From DATEPR01 sp036502345 (GTDB taxonomy: Bacteria; Actinomycetota; Actinomycetes; Mycobacteriales; Pseudonocardiaceae): DNA of 64,000 nt. A program made the position numbers and the translations under genes. The DNA lies in contig DASXYT010000086.1 in the NCBI GenBank assembly GCA_036502345.1, positions 7,825 to 71,824 of the forward strand, read 5' to 3'. Each line of letters starts with the position of its first letter. The first letter of the stretch is position 1. A model generated the notes under the pieces. That model saw only the letters and a program-made list of their open reading frames with translations, was not told where the DNA came from and searched no databases. Below are positions 34,548 to 42,908 of the stretch, piece after piece.

Positions 34548-34934
34548 ATGAAGTACCTGCGAGCCGCTGTCGCAGCCGTCGCCGCCGGCAGGCTCGCGCT
34601 CGGCGTGGTGGCCGTGGCCCGCCCCGAACTACCGGCCCGCGCCTGGCTGGGCAACACGCTCGGCAGCGGTGTGGCACCCCGCCTGCTCGGCCACGCGCTG
34701 GGCGGCCGCGATATCGCGCTGGCCGCCGGCGCACTGACCGCGCTGCTCGCCGGCAACCAGCAGGACGTGCGCCGCTGGGTGGCGGCAGGCGCGCTGGCCG
34801 ACACGGTGGACGCCGCCGCGACGCTCGTCCTGTGGCGCGCGCTGCCCAGGAACAACCGGCTCGCCGTGCTCATCGCGGCAGGCGGCGCCGCAGCGGTCGG
34901 TGCTCTTGGTGCGGCGGCGTCAGACCGTACGTAG
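34548..34934 (+). CDS. Small integral membrane protein (DUF4267-like)
   Basis: A 128-residue protein with about four hydrophobic helices (AAVAAVAAGRLALGVVAVA, ALGGRDIALAAGALTALLAG, VAAGALADTVDAAATLVLW, LAVLIAAGGAAAVGALGAAA). The GGRD motif in helix 2 and the D in ALADTVDA are typical of small actinobacterial DUF4267-type membrane proteins of unknown function. ATG at 34548. A perfect hairpin terminator follows at 34983. Confidence 0.6.
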   Translation: MKYLRAAVAAVAAGRLALGVVAVARPELPARAWLGNTLGSGVAPRLLGHALGGRDIALAAGALTALLAGNQQDVRRWVAAGALADTVDAAATLVLWRALPRNNRLAVLIAAGGAAAVGALGAAASDRT

Positions 34935-34982
34935 TGGTGTGTCGAGTCGACAGTCCGCGTCGTCAATTCTTCTTGGAAATGC

Positions 34983-35018
34983 CCGCACCGCGCCATCTGC
35001 CCAGATGGCGCGGTGCGG
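34983..35018. terminator. Perfect 17-bp hairpin terminator between convergent genes
   Basis: Arms 34983-34999 and 35002-35018 are exactly complementary (CCGCACCGCGCCATCTG and its reverse complement) with a 2-base centre. It sits between the plus-strand membrane gene (ends 34934) and the minus-strand 939-aa gene (ends 35080), so it can stop transcripts from both sides. No U-tract follows, as usual in actinobacteria. Confidence 0.8.
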
Positions 35019-35079
35019 TCCGGTCGGCTGAATGCGGCGGGGGGCGCCTTGGCGGGGGCGCCCTGCTCTGCCGCTCACG

Positions 35080-37899
35080 TCAGTTGGCGACGTGGCCGAC
35101 CAGCGGGGATGCCGGGCATGGGGAGCCGGCATCGTTGTTGTAGGTGATGGTCGCTGTCGACGCCGTCAAGGTCTTGCCGGCGTTGAAGAACTGCACCGCG
35201 TACGTGCCCGCCGGTTCGGTGGTCGGCGCGGTACTGACCTGGAAGCTGGCCGTGTTCGACGTGACCTGCTTGGCGATCGAGGTCACCACCGGACCCTTCG
35301 CCACCGGGTCGGCAAGACCGGTGAACGGGTTGCCGGAGTACAGCAACAACTGTGCCGACTGTGCCACCGGCAACTGCCAGGTCGAACTGATCACGCCGGG
35401 GTCGTGTGCGGCGAACTGGACCCAGTAGGTGTTGGCGGTGGCCAGCGCCGGGACCGGGATGGTGATCGCACATGTGTGTACTCCGGGGTCCCCACCACCG
35501 GGGAAGGGCACCGGTGTCATCCCGGACGGGTAGGGGATGAACGGCGCGCTCCAGATGTGGCCGTGGGCGCCCCGGGTGCCGCCGGACGCGTCCTCGGTGA
35601 GGTACACCGTGCCGGTGTCGGATGCCGGGTCCACGAACAGGCCCTGCGCGAACTTGAAGCCCGCCTGCCCGCCGGGTGGGTAGGCCGGGTCAGTGGGCAT
35701 GGTGCACGTCAGGGTGCAGTACACCGTGGCTTCGGCGCTGCCGGCCGGCGGCATCTGGCCCCGCGAGGCATACACCCGGGAGGTGTTGGTCGCCACGTCG
35801 TACTGGTAGATGGTGGCGTTGCCCGACCCAGGCGAGTCGGAGGCGTAGACGAGACCCGCGACGCTGTGTTGCGGGTTGGGGTCCACTCCGATCCCGGCCC
35901 CGAAGATCGATCCGAACGTCCCGATGTTGAGCGGGATGGTCGAGCAGACCACGTTGTTGGATGGGCAGGCGGTGATGTTCTTGACCACCGTGAAGCCCTC
36001 GTCCTCGGGCAGGTACAGGTCGTTGCCGATCAGGCCCATCGACCCGTTGATGCCCCGCCCGACATTGCCGTTCTTCTGGTCCGTGGTCATCGCGACCACG
36101 TCGACGGTCTGGTTGCGCGGGTCGTCCTCGGGGTTGTTGATCCTGCGGATGAACCCGTCCAACAAGCCACCCACATACAGCGAGTGCTTGCAGGTGGTCG
36201 GCGCACCGACCTTGCACGGGCCCAACGCCAATCCGTTGGCCTTGTCGCCGTTAAGGCCCGCGTTCGGAGCCATCACCACCCCCGAGCCTGCTACCAGGCC
36301 ACCGGAGCCGGAGCCGGCGGCCGGGTCGTAGGTGAACCGGATGACACCCGGGCTCAGGTGGTCGTTCTGCGCCACGTAGACGTAGTGCTGGTTGGTCGTG
36401 CCGGACACGATCGAGTCGTCGTACACGGCCTGCCCGCCTGAGCCGAGCAGCGTGCCGTCATCGCACGCGGCCGGGTTGGAGGCGTGCAGACCGGGTGCCG
36501 CCGGCACCACGTCGAAACGGCACAGTCCGTTGGACTCGTCAGCCAGCCACACGTGCCCACCGTCGCTGCTGGGCAGGAACGTCAACCCGCCGGCTGGTGC
36601 GGTGACCCCGTAGGCATAGAGGGAGGGGACCACGGTGCTGGGCGGGGCGGGTGGCGCGCAGTGGTTGCTGGCCGTGCCGGTGCAGTCCGCGGGTGCGGTC
36701 TGGGTCGAGTCGCCGAGGATGGTGAAGATGTGCCCAACCCGGATCGCGGTGCCCTCCACCGCCAACGTCGGGTCGTCGCCGATGTACAGGTCACCGGTGT
36801 TCGAGTTGACCGCCAGACCGCCGATGCCGGTGTAGGTGGACACCGTCTCACCCGGGTTGAGCAGCGAATCGTAGGGCGCGACGGTGCTGGAGACGAGGTC
36901 CTGGAACCCGGTAGCGGGGCGGTAACGCAGGATGCTCGGGGCGGCGTTCTCCGGGGAGTCGCCGACGTAGAGGTAGCGGCCGGTGCCATCGGGGTTGGTC
37001 TGCACCGCGATGCCCTGCGCCGCGTTCGTGCTGATCCCGGGCACGACCGTCGCGGCGCAGCCACCGGTCTGGTTGGGCGGCGGGATCGTGCCCGGCACGG
37101 TGCCGCCCTCCGACGGGGTGCAGGTGGCCACGTCCTTGATCACCGACACGCCCTCGCCGCCCAGTTCGGCGATGTAGAGATCGGTGGTGCCATTCGCGTC
37201 GAGGAAGGTGGCGATGCCGTAGCGGACACCTTTGCGGATGTCGTTGGTCAGCGAGATCGTCTCGATGGACTGGTTGGCCAGGGGCTGATCGACGAAGTTG
37301 ATGCGTTCGATCTTCTTGGAGCGTTCGAAGCCCACGTACAGGGCGGTGCACGCGGTGGTGATGGTCGCGTCACACGGTCCCAACGCCACGGAGGAGGCGC
37401 GGAAGCTGCCGGTGGTGTCGGAGAAGAACCCCGTGGTGTTCAACCCGCCGACCACACCACCGCTGCCGGCCACGATCCGGCCCTTGCCGCTGTCGGCGTT
37501 GGGGTCGTAGGTCAGGCGCAGCGGACCGAGGCTGGCGGTGGACATGTCCGCGACGTAGACGAAGTAGGTGCCGTTGCCCTGTTCCGGGCCCACGACCACC
37601 TGGGTGGGGGTCTTCGCCTGCACATCACAGGTACCCAGGTTCTCCACGAACGTGCCGCCGGAGGCGGCGTCGACACGGCAGATGCCGTTCGCGCTCGCGT
37701 CCCAGTAGTGACCGCCGTCAGCCGAGTTCAACCACACACCGTTGAACGGAGTCGTCACTCCGCTGACGGCGGGCGTACCGGGTGCCGCCGACGCGACCAC
37801 GGCAAATGCGGTGACAATGAGTAGGCATGCCCCGATGATTGCCAGATAGCGGAGCAGCGGCTCCCATCCGGTGCGCCGACTGGTAAGTGACATTGCCAT
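35080..37899 (-). CDS. Large secreted repeat (beta-propeller-like) protein
   Basis: A 939-residue secreted protein with a twin-Arg-free signal peptide (YLAIIGACLLIVTAFAVVASAA, about residues 18-39). Two long similar halves are visible: residues about 47-150 (GVTTPFNGVWLNSADGGHYWDASANGICRVD, then RLTYDPNADSGKGRIVAGSG) and about 433-535 (GVTAPAGGLTFLPSSDGGHVWLADESNGLCRFD, then RFTYDPAAGSGSGGLVAGSG). Strands such as YVYVAQND, ATFLDANGTTDLYIAELGGEG and GLVYASDSPG are typical of beta-propeller blades. The last 100 residues form an Ig-like domain. Many paired Cys fit an exported protein. Function unknown; surface or matrix role likely. Start is the ATG at 37899 (37893 also possible). Confidence 0.75.
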   Translation of the reverse strand: MAMSLTSRRTGWEPLLRYLAIIGACLLIVTAFAVVASAAPGTPAVSGVTTPFNGVWLNSADGGHYWDASANGICRVDAASGGTFVENLGTCDVQAKTPTQVVVGPEQGNGTYFVYVADMSTASLGPLRLTYDPNADSGKGRIVAGSGGVVGGLNTTGFFSDTTGSFRASSVALGPCDATITTACTALYVGFERSKKIERINFVDQPLANQSIETISLTNDIRKGVRYGIATFLDANGTTDLYIAELGGEGVSVIKDVATCTPSEGGTVPGTIPPPNQTGGCAATVVPGISTNAAQGIAVQTNPDGTGRYLYVGDSPENAAPSILRYRPATGFQDLVSSTVAPYDSLLNPGETVSTYTGIGGLAVNSNTGDLYIGDDPTLAVEGTAIRVGHIFTILGDSTQTAPADCTGTASNHCAPPAPPSTVVPSLYAYGVTAPAGGLTFLPSSDGGHVWLADESNGLCRFDVVPAAPGLHASNPAACDDGTLLGSGGQAVYDDSIVSGTTNQHYVYVAQNDHLSPGVIRFTYDPAAGSGSGGLVAGSGVVMAPNAGLNGDKANGLALGPCKVGAPTTCKHSLYVGGLLDGFIRRINNPEDDPRNQTVDVVAMTTDQKNGNVGRGINGSMGLIGNDLYLPEDEGFTVVKNITACPSNNVVCSTIPLNIGTFGSIFGAGIGVDPNPQHSVAGLVYASDSPGSGNATIYQYDVATNTSRVYASRGQMPPAGSAEATVYCTLTCTMPTDPAYPPGGQAGFKFAQGLFVDPASDTGTVYLTEDASGGTRGAHGHIWSAPFIPYPSGMTPVPFPGGGDPGVHTCAITIPVPALATANTYWVQFAAHDPGVISSTWQLPVAQSAQLLLYSGNPFTGLADPVAKGPVVTSIAKQVTSNTASFQVSTAPTTEPAGTYAVQFFNAGKTLTASTATITYNNDAGSPCPASPLVGHVAN

Positions 37900-38281
37900 G
37901 ACGCCCAGGGTGGAGCACCAGCCTTGGAAAAATCTTGGAAACCACACCTTTGCCTGGTCGCGGCAATGAGCGGGAAACGGGCTCTGACGTGCTACGTAGC
38001 GGTAAACCCGCGCAATGGCAGCCCCTCGAATTGGGCGTCCATGTCCCCCCAAACCTGTCTGGCATTTCCTGGCCGCGACGCAAAAAATAGTCTGGTAAGA
38101 AGACCGCTCAGCTACCGGAGGTGCACAAGGTACAGGGTGTCGGGATCATCCGCGCCCCACTGCCAATGAGCCGTCTGCTGTGGACGATCAATTCCTGGAC
38201 AGCGGTCGGCACCTGGGGGTGGCGTGCGGCGTTGTGGTGTGCGGTGCTGTGGTGCCGGGTCCAACACACCACGCCAAAACA
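37900..38281. other. Gene-free interval upstream of the large secreted protein
   Basis: About 380 bases without a convincing gene on either strand. The composition is less GC-rich than the neighbours, with AT-rich patches near 37925-37945 and 38080-38097 (CGCAAAAAATAGTCTGG). It should hold the promoter and leader of the minus-strand 939-aa protein gene. Short open frames here lack ribosome sites and codon bias. Confidence 0.5.
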
Positions 38282-38318
38282 TCCGGCACACCGCAGCCGG
38301 TGGCTGCGGTGTGCCGGA
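38282..38318 (-). terminator. Perfect 17-bp hairpin terminator after the anchored protein gene
   Basis: Arms 38282-38298 (TCCGGCACACCGCAGCC) and 38302-38318 are exact complements with a 3-base loop. It lies ten bases beyond the stop codon of the minus-strand gene that ends at 38328 and should end its transcript. Confidence 0.8.
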
Positions 38319-38327
38319 GGCTAACCG

Positions 38328-39647
38328 TCAGTTCGACAACTGAAGCATCGACACCAGGTCCTGCCGGGTGATGGAACCCTCCAGGTCATGCGCGAACTGG
38401 GTGATCGACCGACCGGGATCGACGTACCAGTTCTCGGCCTGCTCGGTCGCGACGAGCCCGACACCGTTCTGGCCGAGACCCCTGACCATGTCGTCCAGCG
38501 ACTTGATCAGCCCGCTGGGCAAGGACTTCGTGACCGGGTCCGCGCGCAACTGGTCGGCCAGCCCACCGGCACACAACGGCTCCTGCTGCTTGCCGGCGAT
38601 CTGCACCGTGTAGCAGCCGTTGGCGTGGACGATCACGATCTGCTGCCCGTTCGCGTCCAGTGTCATGTTCCGCAGCACCGCTTCGGTGCCACCCGTGACC
38701 TGCCGGTCGTCGAACGTGATCTTCGCGATCTTGATGTCGTGCGTCACCTTGTTCTGGCTCACCAGCACCTGGCCCATGTCGTGCAGCACGGCCATCTCGT
38801 CCGGCGACGTTCGCGCGATGGCGTTCTGCGCGTCCGAGTCGAGCACGGCCTGCAGGAAGTCCTCCGACGCCTCGTTCACGGTGTCGGAGCCGATCGGCGC
38901 GATGGACCGGGCAGGCCAGTTCTGGTGGTCGGCCTGCAATGAGGCGTCCGCGATCGTGTAGAAGAGGCTCGGGTACCAGCGGCCGTTCACCTTGACCGTC
39001 GCGATGCGCACGGGGTGCCCGAGGCTCTGTGCGACCTTGGCGATGTCCACCGTGGTGCTCTGGCCCTTCGGCGCTCCGTTCGGGAACGCGGCGTGCAGGA
39101 AGGCGTCGGTGTACTGGTTCGTGGTCAGGCCGGCGCCGAAGGTGATCTTGCCGGCGACCAGCTTGGTGATGGCGATGTGGTCGTTGACCTGCTCGACGGC
39201 CGAACTGTCGAACTTGAGGCCGTCGGCGTGGATGCTCAGCCCGGTGGCCGCCTGCGAACTCGCGTCCGGCTTGACGGCCTGGATCCGCTTCAACTGGGCC
39301 GCGGCGTCGTCGAGGGTGGAGCGCAGCAGCGCGCCCTCGCTCGGCGGCAGGTCGTTCACCACGCCCAGCACGTCGTCGTTGCCGAGATCGGCGACCAGGC
39401 TGCTGGCGGCGTCCTGCGGTGATCCCGCGCCGGAGCCACCGGATCGGCCGACGGCGACCCACGTGCCGATGCCGCCCGCGATCACGACCACGACGGCGAC
39501 CACGATGCCGATGGCCGGTCCGGTGCGGCTCTTCGGCTTCGGCGACCCGGCCGAGTCGTCGGTCGCCAACGGCAGTGCGATGTCCTGTGGCTGCCCGTCG
39601 TCAGCCGCCTCGGGCTGCCCTGTCGGGGCGGAGCCTGGGTGCGTCAT
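38328..39647 (-). CDS. Anchored extracytoplasmic hypothetical protein
   Basis: A 439-residue protein with a cytoplasmic acidic N-terminus (about 40 residues), one membrane helix (PAIGIVVAVVVVIAGGIGTWVAVG, about residues 43-66) and a long outside domain. The outside part has NTF2-like features: SSLVADLGNDDVLGVVNDLPPSEGALLRSTLDDA, KVNGRWYPSLFYTIAD, and C-terminal WYVDPGRSITQFAHDLEGSI. I cannot name a family; similar anchored proteins with DUF4878/NTF2-like folds are common in actinobacteria. Its ATG overlaps the stop of the upstream membrane gene (ATGA, 39644-39647), so both are one unit. Confidence 0.7.
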   Translation of the reverse strand: MTHPGSAPTGQPEAADDGQPQDIALPLATDDSAGSPKPKSRTGPAIGIVVAVVVVIAGGIGTWVAVGRSGGSGAGSPQDAASSLVADLGNDDVLGVVNDLPPSEGALLRSTLDDAAAQLKRIQAVKPDASSQAATGLSIHADGLKFDSSAVEQVNDHIAITKLVAGKITFGAGLTTNQYTDAFLHAAFPNGAPKGQSTTVDIAKVAQSLGHPVRIATVKVNGRWYPSLFYTIADASLQADHQNWPARSIAPIGSDTVNEASEDFLQAVLDSDAQNAIARTSPDEMAVLHDMGQVLVSQNKVTHDIKIAKITFDDRQVTGGTEAVLRNMTLDANGQQIVIVHANGCYTVQIAGKQQEPLCAGGLADQLRADPVTKSLPSGLIKSLDDMVRGLGQNGVGLVATEQAENWYVDPGRSITQFAHDLEGSITRQDLVSMLQLSN

Positions 39648-40105
39648 CGCGGTCCTCTCGTCGTCGCCATCTTCCGGTCTCCCGAGCCGGCTAGGACGCC
39701 TATCGCACCGACGAACGCCAGCGTTGCGCCGATCAGCGTCACCGCAGGTCCAGCAGCCACAGGCCCGATCAGCGCGCCTGATTGGCCGTCCTGCCCGAGC
39801 ACCGCGACGGCCACCGCGGCGGTCGACACACCGAACAGGCAGCCCAGCACCGCCGACGTCCGCCGCAGCCGCAGCGCGTAGAGCGCGATGCAGAGGGCCC
39901 ACGCCGCGATCACCACCGGCCACGCGGTCAGCAGCGTTGCCACCGCCCCACTCACCCAGTCATGCAGGGCGGTGGCGGCCTGGTAGCTGTTGCGCAGCGT
40001 GGCACCCGAGCGCAGCCATGGCAGGAACGTGCCCACGAGAAGAATGGTCACGCCCGCAGCGGCAACTCCCGCCCACGTTCGGGCGGCAACCCAGGACACG
40101 TGCAC
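39644..40105 (-). CDS. Four-helix membrane protein, partner of the anchored protein
   Basis: A 153-residue protein with about four membrane helices (GVAAAGVTILLVGTFLPWL, AWPVVIAAWALCIALYAL, VLGCLFGVSTAAVAVAVLG, AVTLIGATLAFVGAIGVLAG). The FLPWLRSG motif in helix 1 is common in small actinobacterial membrane proteins of unknown function. GTG at 40105 is the start in this frame. It is the first gene of a two-gene unit with the anchored protein, overlapping by ATGA. Confidence 0.68.
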   Translation of the reverse strand: MHVSWVAARTWAGVAAAGVTILLVGTFLPWLRSGATLRNSYQAATALHDWVSGAVATLLTAWPVVIAAWALCIALYALRLRRTSAVLGCLFGVSTAAVAVAVLGQDGQSGALIGPVAAGPAVTLIGATLAFVGAIGVLAGSGDRKMATTRGPR

Positions 40106-40195
40106 ATGATGACCGCCCCAGTGTCAGAAAGGTGTAACGGTCAGGCAAAGCCAAACCCCGTAAATTGGGTGGTCACAACCTGATAAGCGGTCTTG

Positions 40196-40753
40196 TCAGT
40201 GCCGCGCTGCCGAGGCTTCGAGTCGCTCCCGAAGGCCGGCTGCCATTCCGGCGACGGTCAGGAGGTCGAACAGTTCACCCACGGTCCTGGCCACCCGCTG
40301 GTGGCGCACCGGCGCCATCCGCAGCCGGAGGAAGACCCTGGTCCGGTCCGGGTCGGACGCGTGCGCGGGTGCCAGGCTGATCGACCAGGTCACGTCGGTG
40401 TGCCCGCGTCGGGATCGGTACACCAGGACGGTCGGCCTGCTGATCTGGGCGACCTCGAAGGTCTCGTCGCGGCCGCCGTAGTCCGGAATGATGTCGCCGA
40501 CGCCGAGCCGCTGCCAGCGTTGGTCGATGACGCGGGCCGCGCGACGGCTGGCCGGCAGGAGCCGTTCCAGTCGTCCGGGCAGGTACCAGCCCGCCCTGCG
40601 CTTGCCGAGTTGGACCAGCCACGGCCACACGTCGTCGGGCATACCGGCCACGGTGAAGGCACGGTCCATCACGACATCCGCGGGCCCGACCAGATCGTCA
40701 CCGGGACGGGCGGCGGCACGTTCGGCGGCGGTTGCCTGGACGGTGTCGAACAT
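40196..40753 (-). CDS. SRPBCC (polyketide cyclase-like) family protein
   Basis: A 185-residue START/SRPBCC-fold protein: MDRAFTVAGMPDDVWPWLVQLGKRRAGWYLPGRLERLLP (helix-grip entrance) and LGVGDIIPDYGGRDETFEVAQISRPTVLVYRSRRG, then WSISLAPAHASDPDRTRVFLRLRM. Such proteins bind small hydrophobic ligands; the exact ligand is unknown. ATG at 40753 follows GGGGGAGG. It lies 35 bases after the AI-2E family gene on the same strand and may be in one transcript with it. Confidence 0.72.
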   Translation of the reverse strand: MFDTVQATAAERAAARPGDDLVGPADVVMDRAFTVAGMPDDVWPWLVQLGKRRAGWYLPGRLERLLPASRRAARVIDQRWQRLGVGDIIPDYGGRDETFEVAQISRPTVLVYRSRRGHTDVTWSISLAPAHASDPDRTRVFLRLRMAPVRHQRVARTVGELFDLLTVAGMAAGLRERLEASAARH

Positions 40754-40788
40754 CCACGCCTCCCCCAATATCCACAAGCGACAGTCCG

Positions 40789-41958
40789 TCAGGAACGGTC
40801 GAGCCGGGGGAAGGTTACCTCCTGCAGGATGAGGAGCAGTGCGGCGGCCACCGGGATCGCCACCAGTGCGCCGACGACGCCGAGCAGCACACCGCCCAAC
40901 AACGCGGCCACGACGGTGACCAGATCGGGCACCTTCATCGCACGGCCGATGATCCTCGGCACCAGCAGGTAGTTCTCCGCCGACTGGTAGACGATGAAGA
41001 ACACGGCCGTCGCGATCGCCACCGGCAGCGACACGGTCAGTGTCACCAGGGTGACCACGACGCCGGCGATGGTCGAACCGACGATCGGCACCAGGTCGAG
41101 CACGGCAACCAGAATCGCCAACAGCAACGCGTAGGGCGCACCGACGATCAGCAGCCAGAAGTAGGTGAACAAGCCGGCGATCAGCGAGATGATCACGTTG
41201 CCCAGCACGTAGGCGCCGACCTTCGCGAAGATCTCGTCCCCGATCAGGATCACCCTCGGCCGACGCGAATGCGGTACGAGCCGGTACAGGTTGCGGCGGA
41301 TGCGCGGCAGGTCGGCCACGAAGTAGACCGTCAGCGCGGCCACGATCAGGATGTTGCCCACCGTGCTCAGCACGGCGACGCCCGCGCCGACCACACCGGT
41401 GAGGATGTCGGAGTTGCCACCGCTGACCAACTGCTGCAGATGCTGTTGCAACTGGAAGCGGGAGTTCAACCGGCCCAGCAGCGAGTTGTGGTCCTGCAGG
41501 GTATGGATGTACTGCGGGAGGTGCGCGACGAACGTGCTGGACTGGGTGACCAGCACCGGGATCGCGGCGGCCAGGAAACCACCCGCGATGCCGAGCGTGA
41601 CCAGCACCACGGCGGTGACCGCGAGCCATCGGGGGAAGCGATGGTTGACCAGCCAGGACACGGCGGGTTCGAGCCCGACGGCGATGAAGAACGCCATGCC
41701 GATCAGCACGATCATGCTCTGCGCCGTGATGATCAGTTCGGCGATCAGGTACGTGGTGGCCACGCCGGCCGCGCCGAGCATGCCGATGAAGAAGGGCGAC
41801 CGCCGGTTGAGCGGCTTACCCGGCTTGCCCAGTGGCTGTTCCTCGGTGCTGATCTTCGCGGCGACCGCTTCCGCGTCCGCGATCACACCTTCAGCCGCGT
41901 CCAAGTGTGGCTGCGCGACCTCGTCGCCGTGGCCCTGTTCGGCAGTGGGTCCGAGCAT
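40789..41958 (-). CDS. AI-2E family transporter (PerM-like membrane protein)
   Basis: A 389-residue, eight-helix membrane protein of the AI-2E/PerM exporter family: FFIAVGLEPAVSWLVNHRFPRWLAV, the long periplasmic segment with LPQYIHTLQDHNSLLGRL, VYFVADLPRIRRNLYRLVP, DEIFAKVGAYVLGNVIISLIAG, and DLVPIVGSTIAG. The true substrate of most members is not known; some act as Na+/H+ antiporters. A 50-residue cytoplasmic N-terminus is unusually long. ATG at 41958 follows GGGAGG at eight bases. Confidence 0.88.
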   Translation of the reverse strand: MLGPTAEQGHGDEVAQPHLDAAEGVIADAEAVAAKISTEEQPLGKPGKPLNRRSPFFIGMLGAAGVATTYLIAELIITAQSMIVLIGMAFFIAVGLEPAVSWLVNHRFPRWLAVTAVVLVTLGIAGGFLAAAIPVLVTQSSTFVAHLPQYIHTLQDHNSLLGRLNSRFQLQQHLQQLVSGGNSDILTGVVGAGVAVLSTVGNILIVAALTVYFVADLPRIRRNLYRLVPHSRRPRVILIGDEIFAKVGAYVLGNVIISLIAGLFTYFWLLIVGAPYALLLAILVAVLDLVPIVGSTIAGVVVTLVTLTVSLPVAIATAVFFIVYQSAENYLLVPRIIGRAMKVPDLVTVVAALLGGVLLGVVGALVAIPVAAALLLILQEVTFPRLDRS

Positions 41959-42095
41959 GGCGACATCCTCCCTGGCGAGCCTGCGAAAGGAGCCGACCCG
42001 TGCCGGACATACCCTGCGTCGACCCGTGGCAAACTCGGCCCTGGCAGGACGATTGTGATGCCTCCACTGGAGGCGATCGGGCAGCCGGTGCGACG

Positions 42096-42908
42096 ATGTG
42101 CGGTATGGACGTCCTCGGCAGGAACCACGTTGTCGTGACCGGCCCACAGGACGGCCCTGTGGTGGTGCTGGCGCACGGCTTCGGCTGCGACCAGCACATG
42201 TGGCGGCTGATCGCGCCCACCTTGGCGCAGCGGTTCCGGGTGGTGGTCTTCGACTACGTCGGCGCTGGCCGTTCGGACCTCTCGGCGTGGGACGCGCAGC
42301 GGTATTCGACGTTGGACGGCTACGCCCAGGACGTGCTGGACATCTGCGAGGAGTTGGACCTGCGGGACGCCGTATTCGTCGGGCACTCGGTCAGCGCGAT
42401 GATCGGCGTGCTGGCCGCGAACCGGCAGCCGCGGCGGTTCGCGAAACTGGTGTTGGTGACGCCGTCGCCCCGGTACGTCGACGACGGTGAGTACCGAGGT
42501 GGGTTCAGTGCCGCCGACATCGACGAGTTGCTGGACTCCTTGGACAGCAACTACCTCGGCTGGTCGGCGGTGATGGCCCCGGTGATCATGGGCAATCCCG
42601 ACCGGCCCGAGTTGGGCGAGGAGCTGACCAACAGCTTCTGCCGCACCGATCCGGTGATGGCCCGCGCATTCGCCCGTGCCACCTTCCTGTCGGACAACCG
42701 GGCCGACCTGTTCGACGTCACCGTGCCGACGCTGGTCATCCAGGCCACCAGCGACGTGATCGCCCCGCAGGAGGTCGGTGCGTTCGTGCACGCCGCGATC
42801 GCCGGCAGCACGCTGGTCACGGTGGACGCCACCGGACACTGTCCACAGTTGAGCGCTCCGGCCCCCGTCCTGCACGCGATCACGTCGTTCCTGACGGCCG
42901 TCCCATGA
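42096..42908 (+). CDS. rsbQ: RsbQ-like alpha/beta hydrolase (energy stress pathway)
   Basis: A 270-residue alpha/beta hydrolase closely following Bacillus RsbQ: LGRNHVVVTG, AHGFGCDQHMW, VFDYVGAGRSDL, TLDGYAQDVLDICEELDL, VGHSVSAMIG. The triad is Ser98, Asp220 (TSDVIAP) and His248 (GHCPQLS), matching the RsbQ triad in place and spacing. RsbQ is required with RsbP to sense energy stress and is thought to deliver a small hydrophobic signal to the PAS domain of RsbP. The gene overlaps rsbP by ATGA, as in a coupled pair. ATG at 42105 is an alternative start. Confidence 0.9.
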   Translation: MCGMDVLGRNHVVVTGPQDGPVVVLAHGFGCDQHMWRLIAPTLAQRFRVVVFDYVGAGRSDLSAWDAQRYSTLDGYAQDVLDICEELDLRDAVFVGHSVSAMIGVLAANRQPRRFAKLVLVTPSPRYVDDGEYRGGFSAADIDELLDSLDSNYLGWSAVMAPVIMGNPDRPELGEELTNSFCRTDPVMARAFARATFLSDNRADLFDVTVPTLVIQATSDVIAPQEVGAFVHAAIAGSTLVTVDATGHCPQLSAPAPVLHAITSFLTAVP

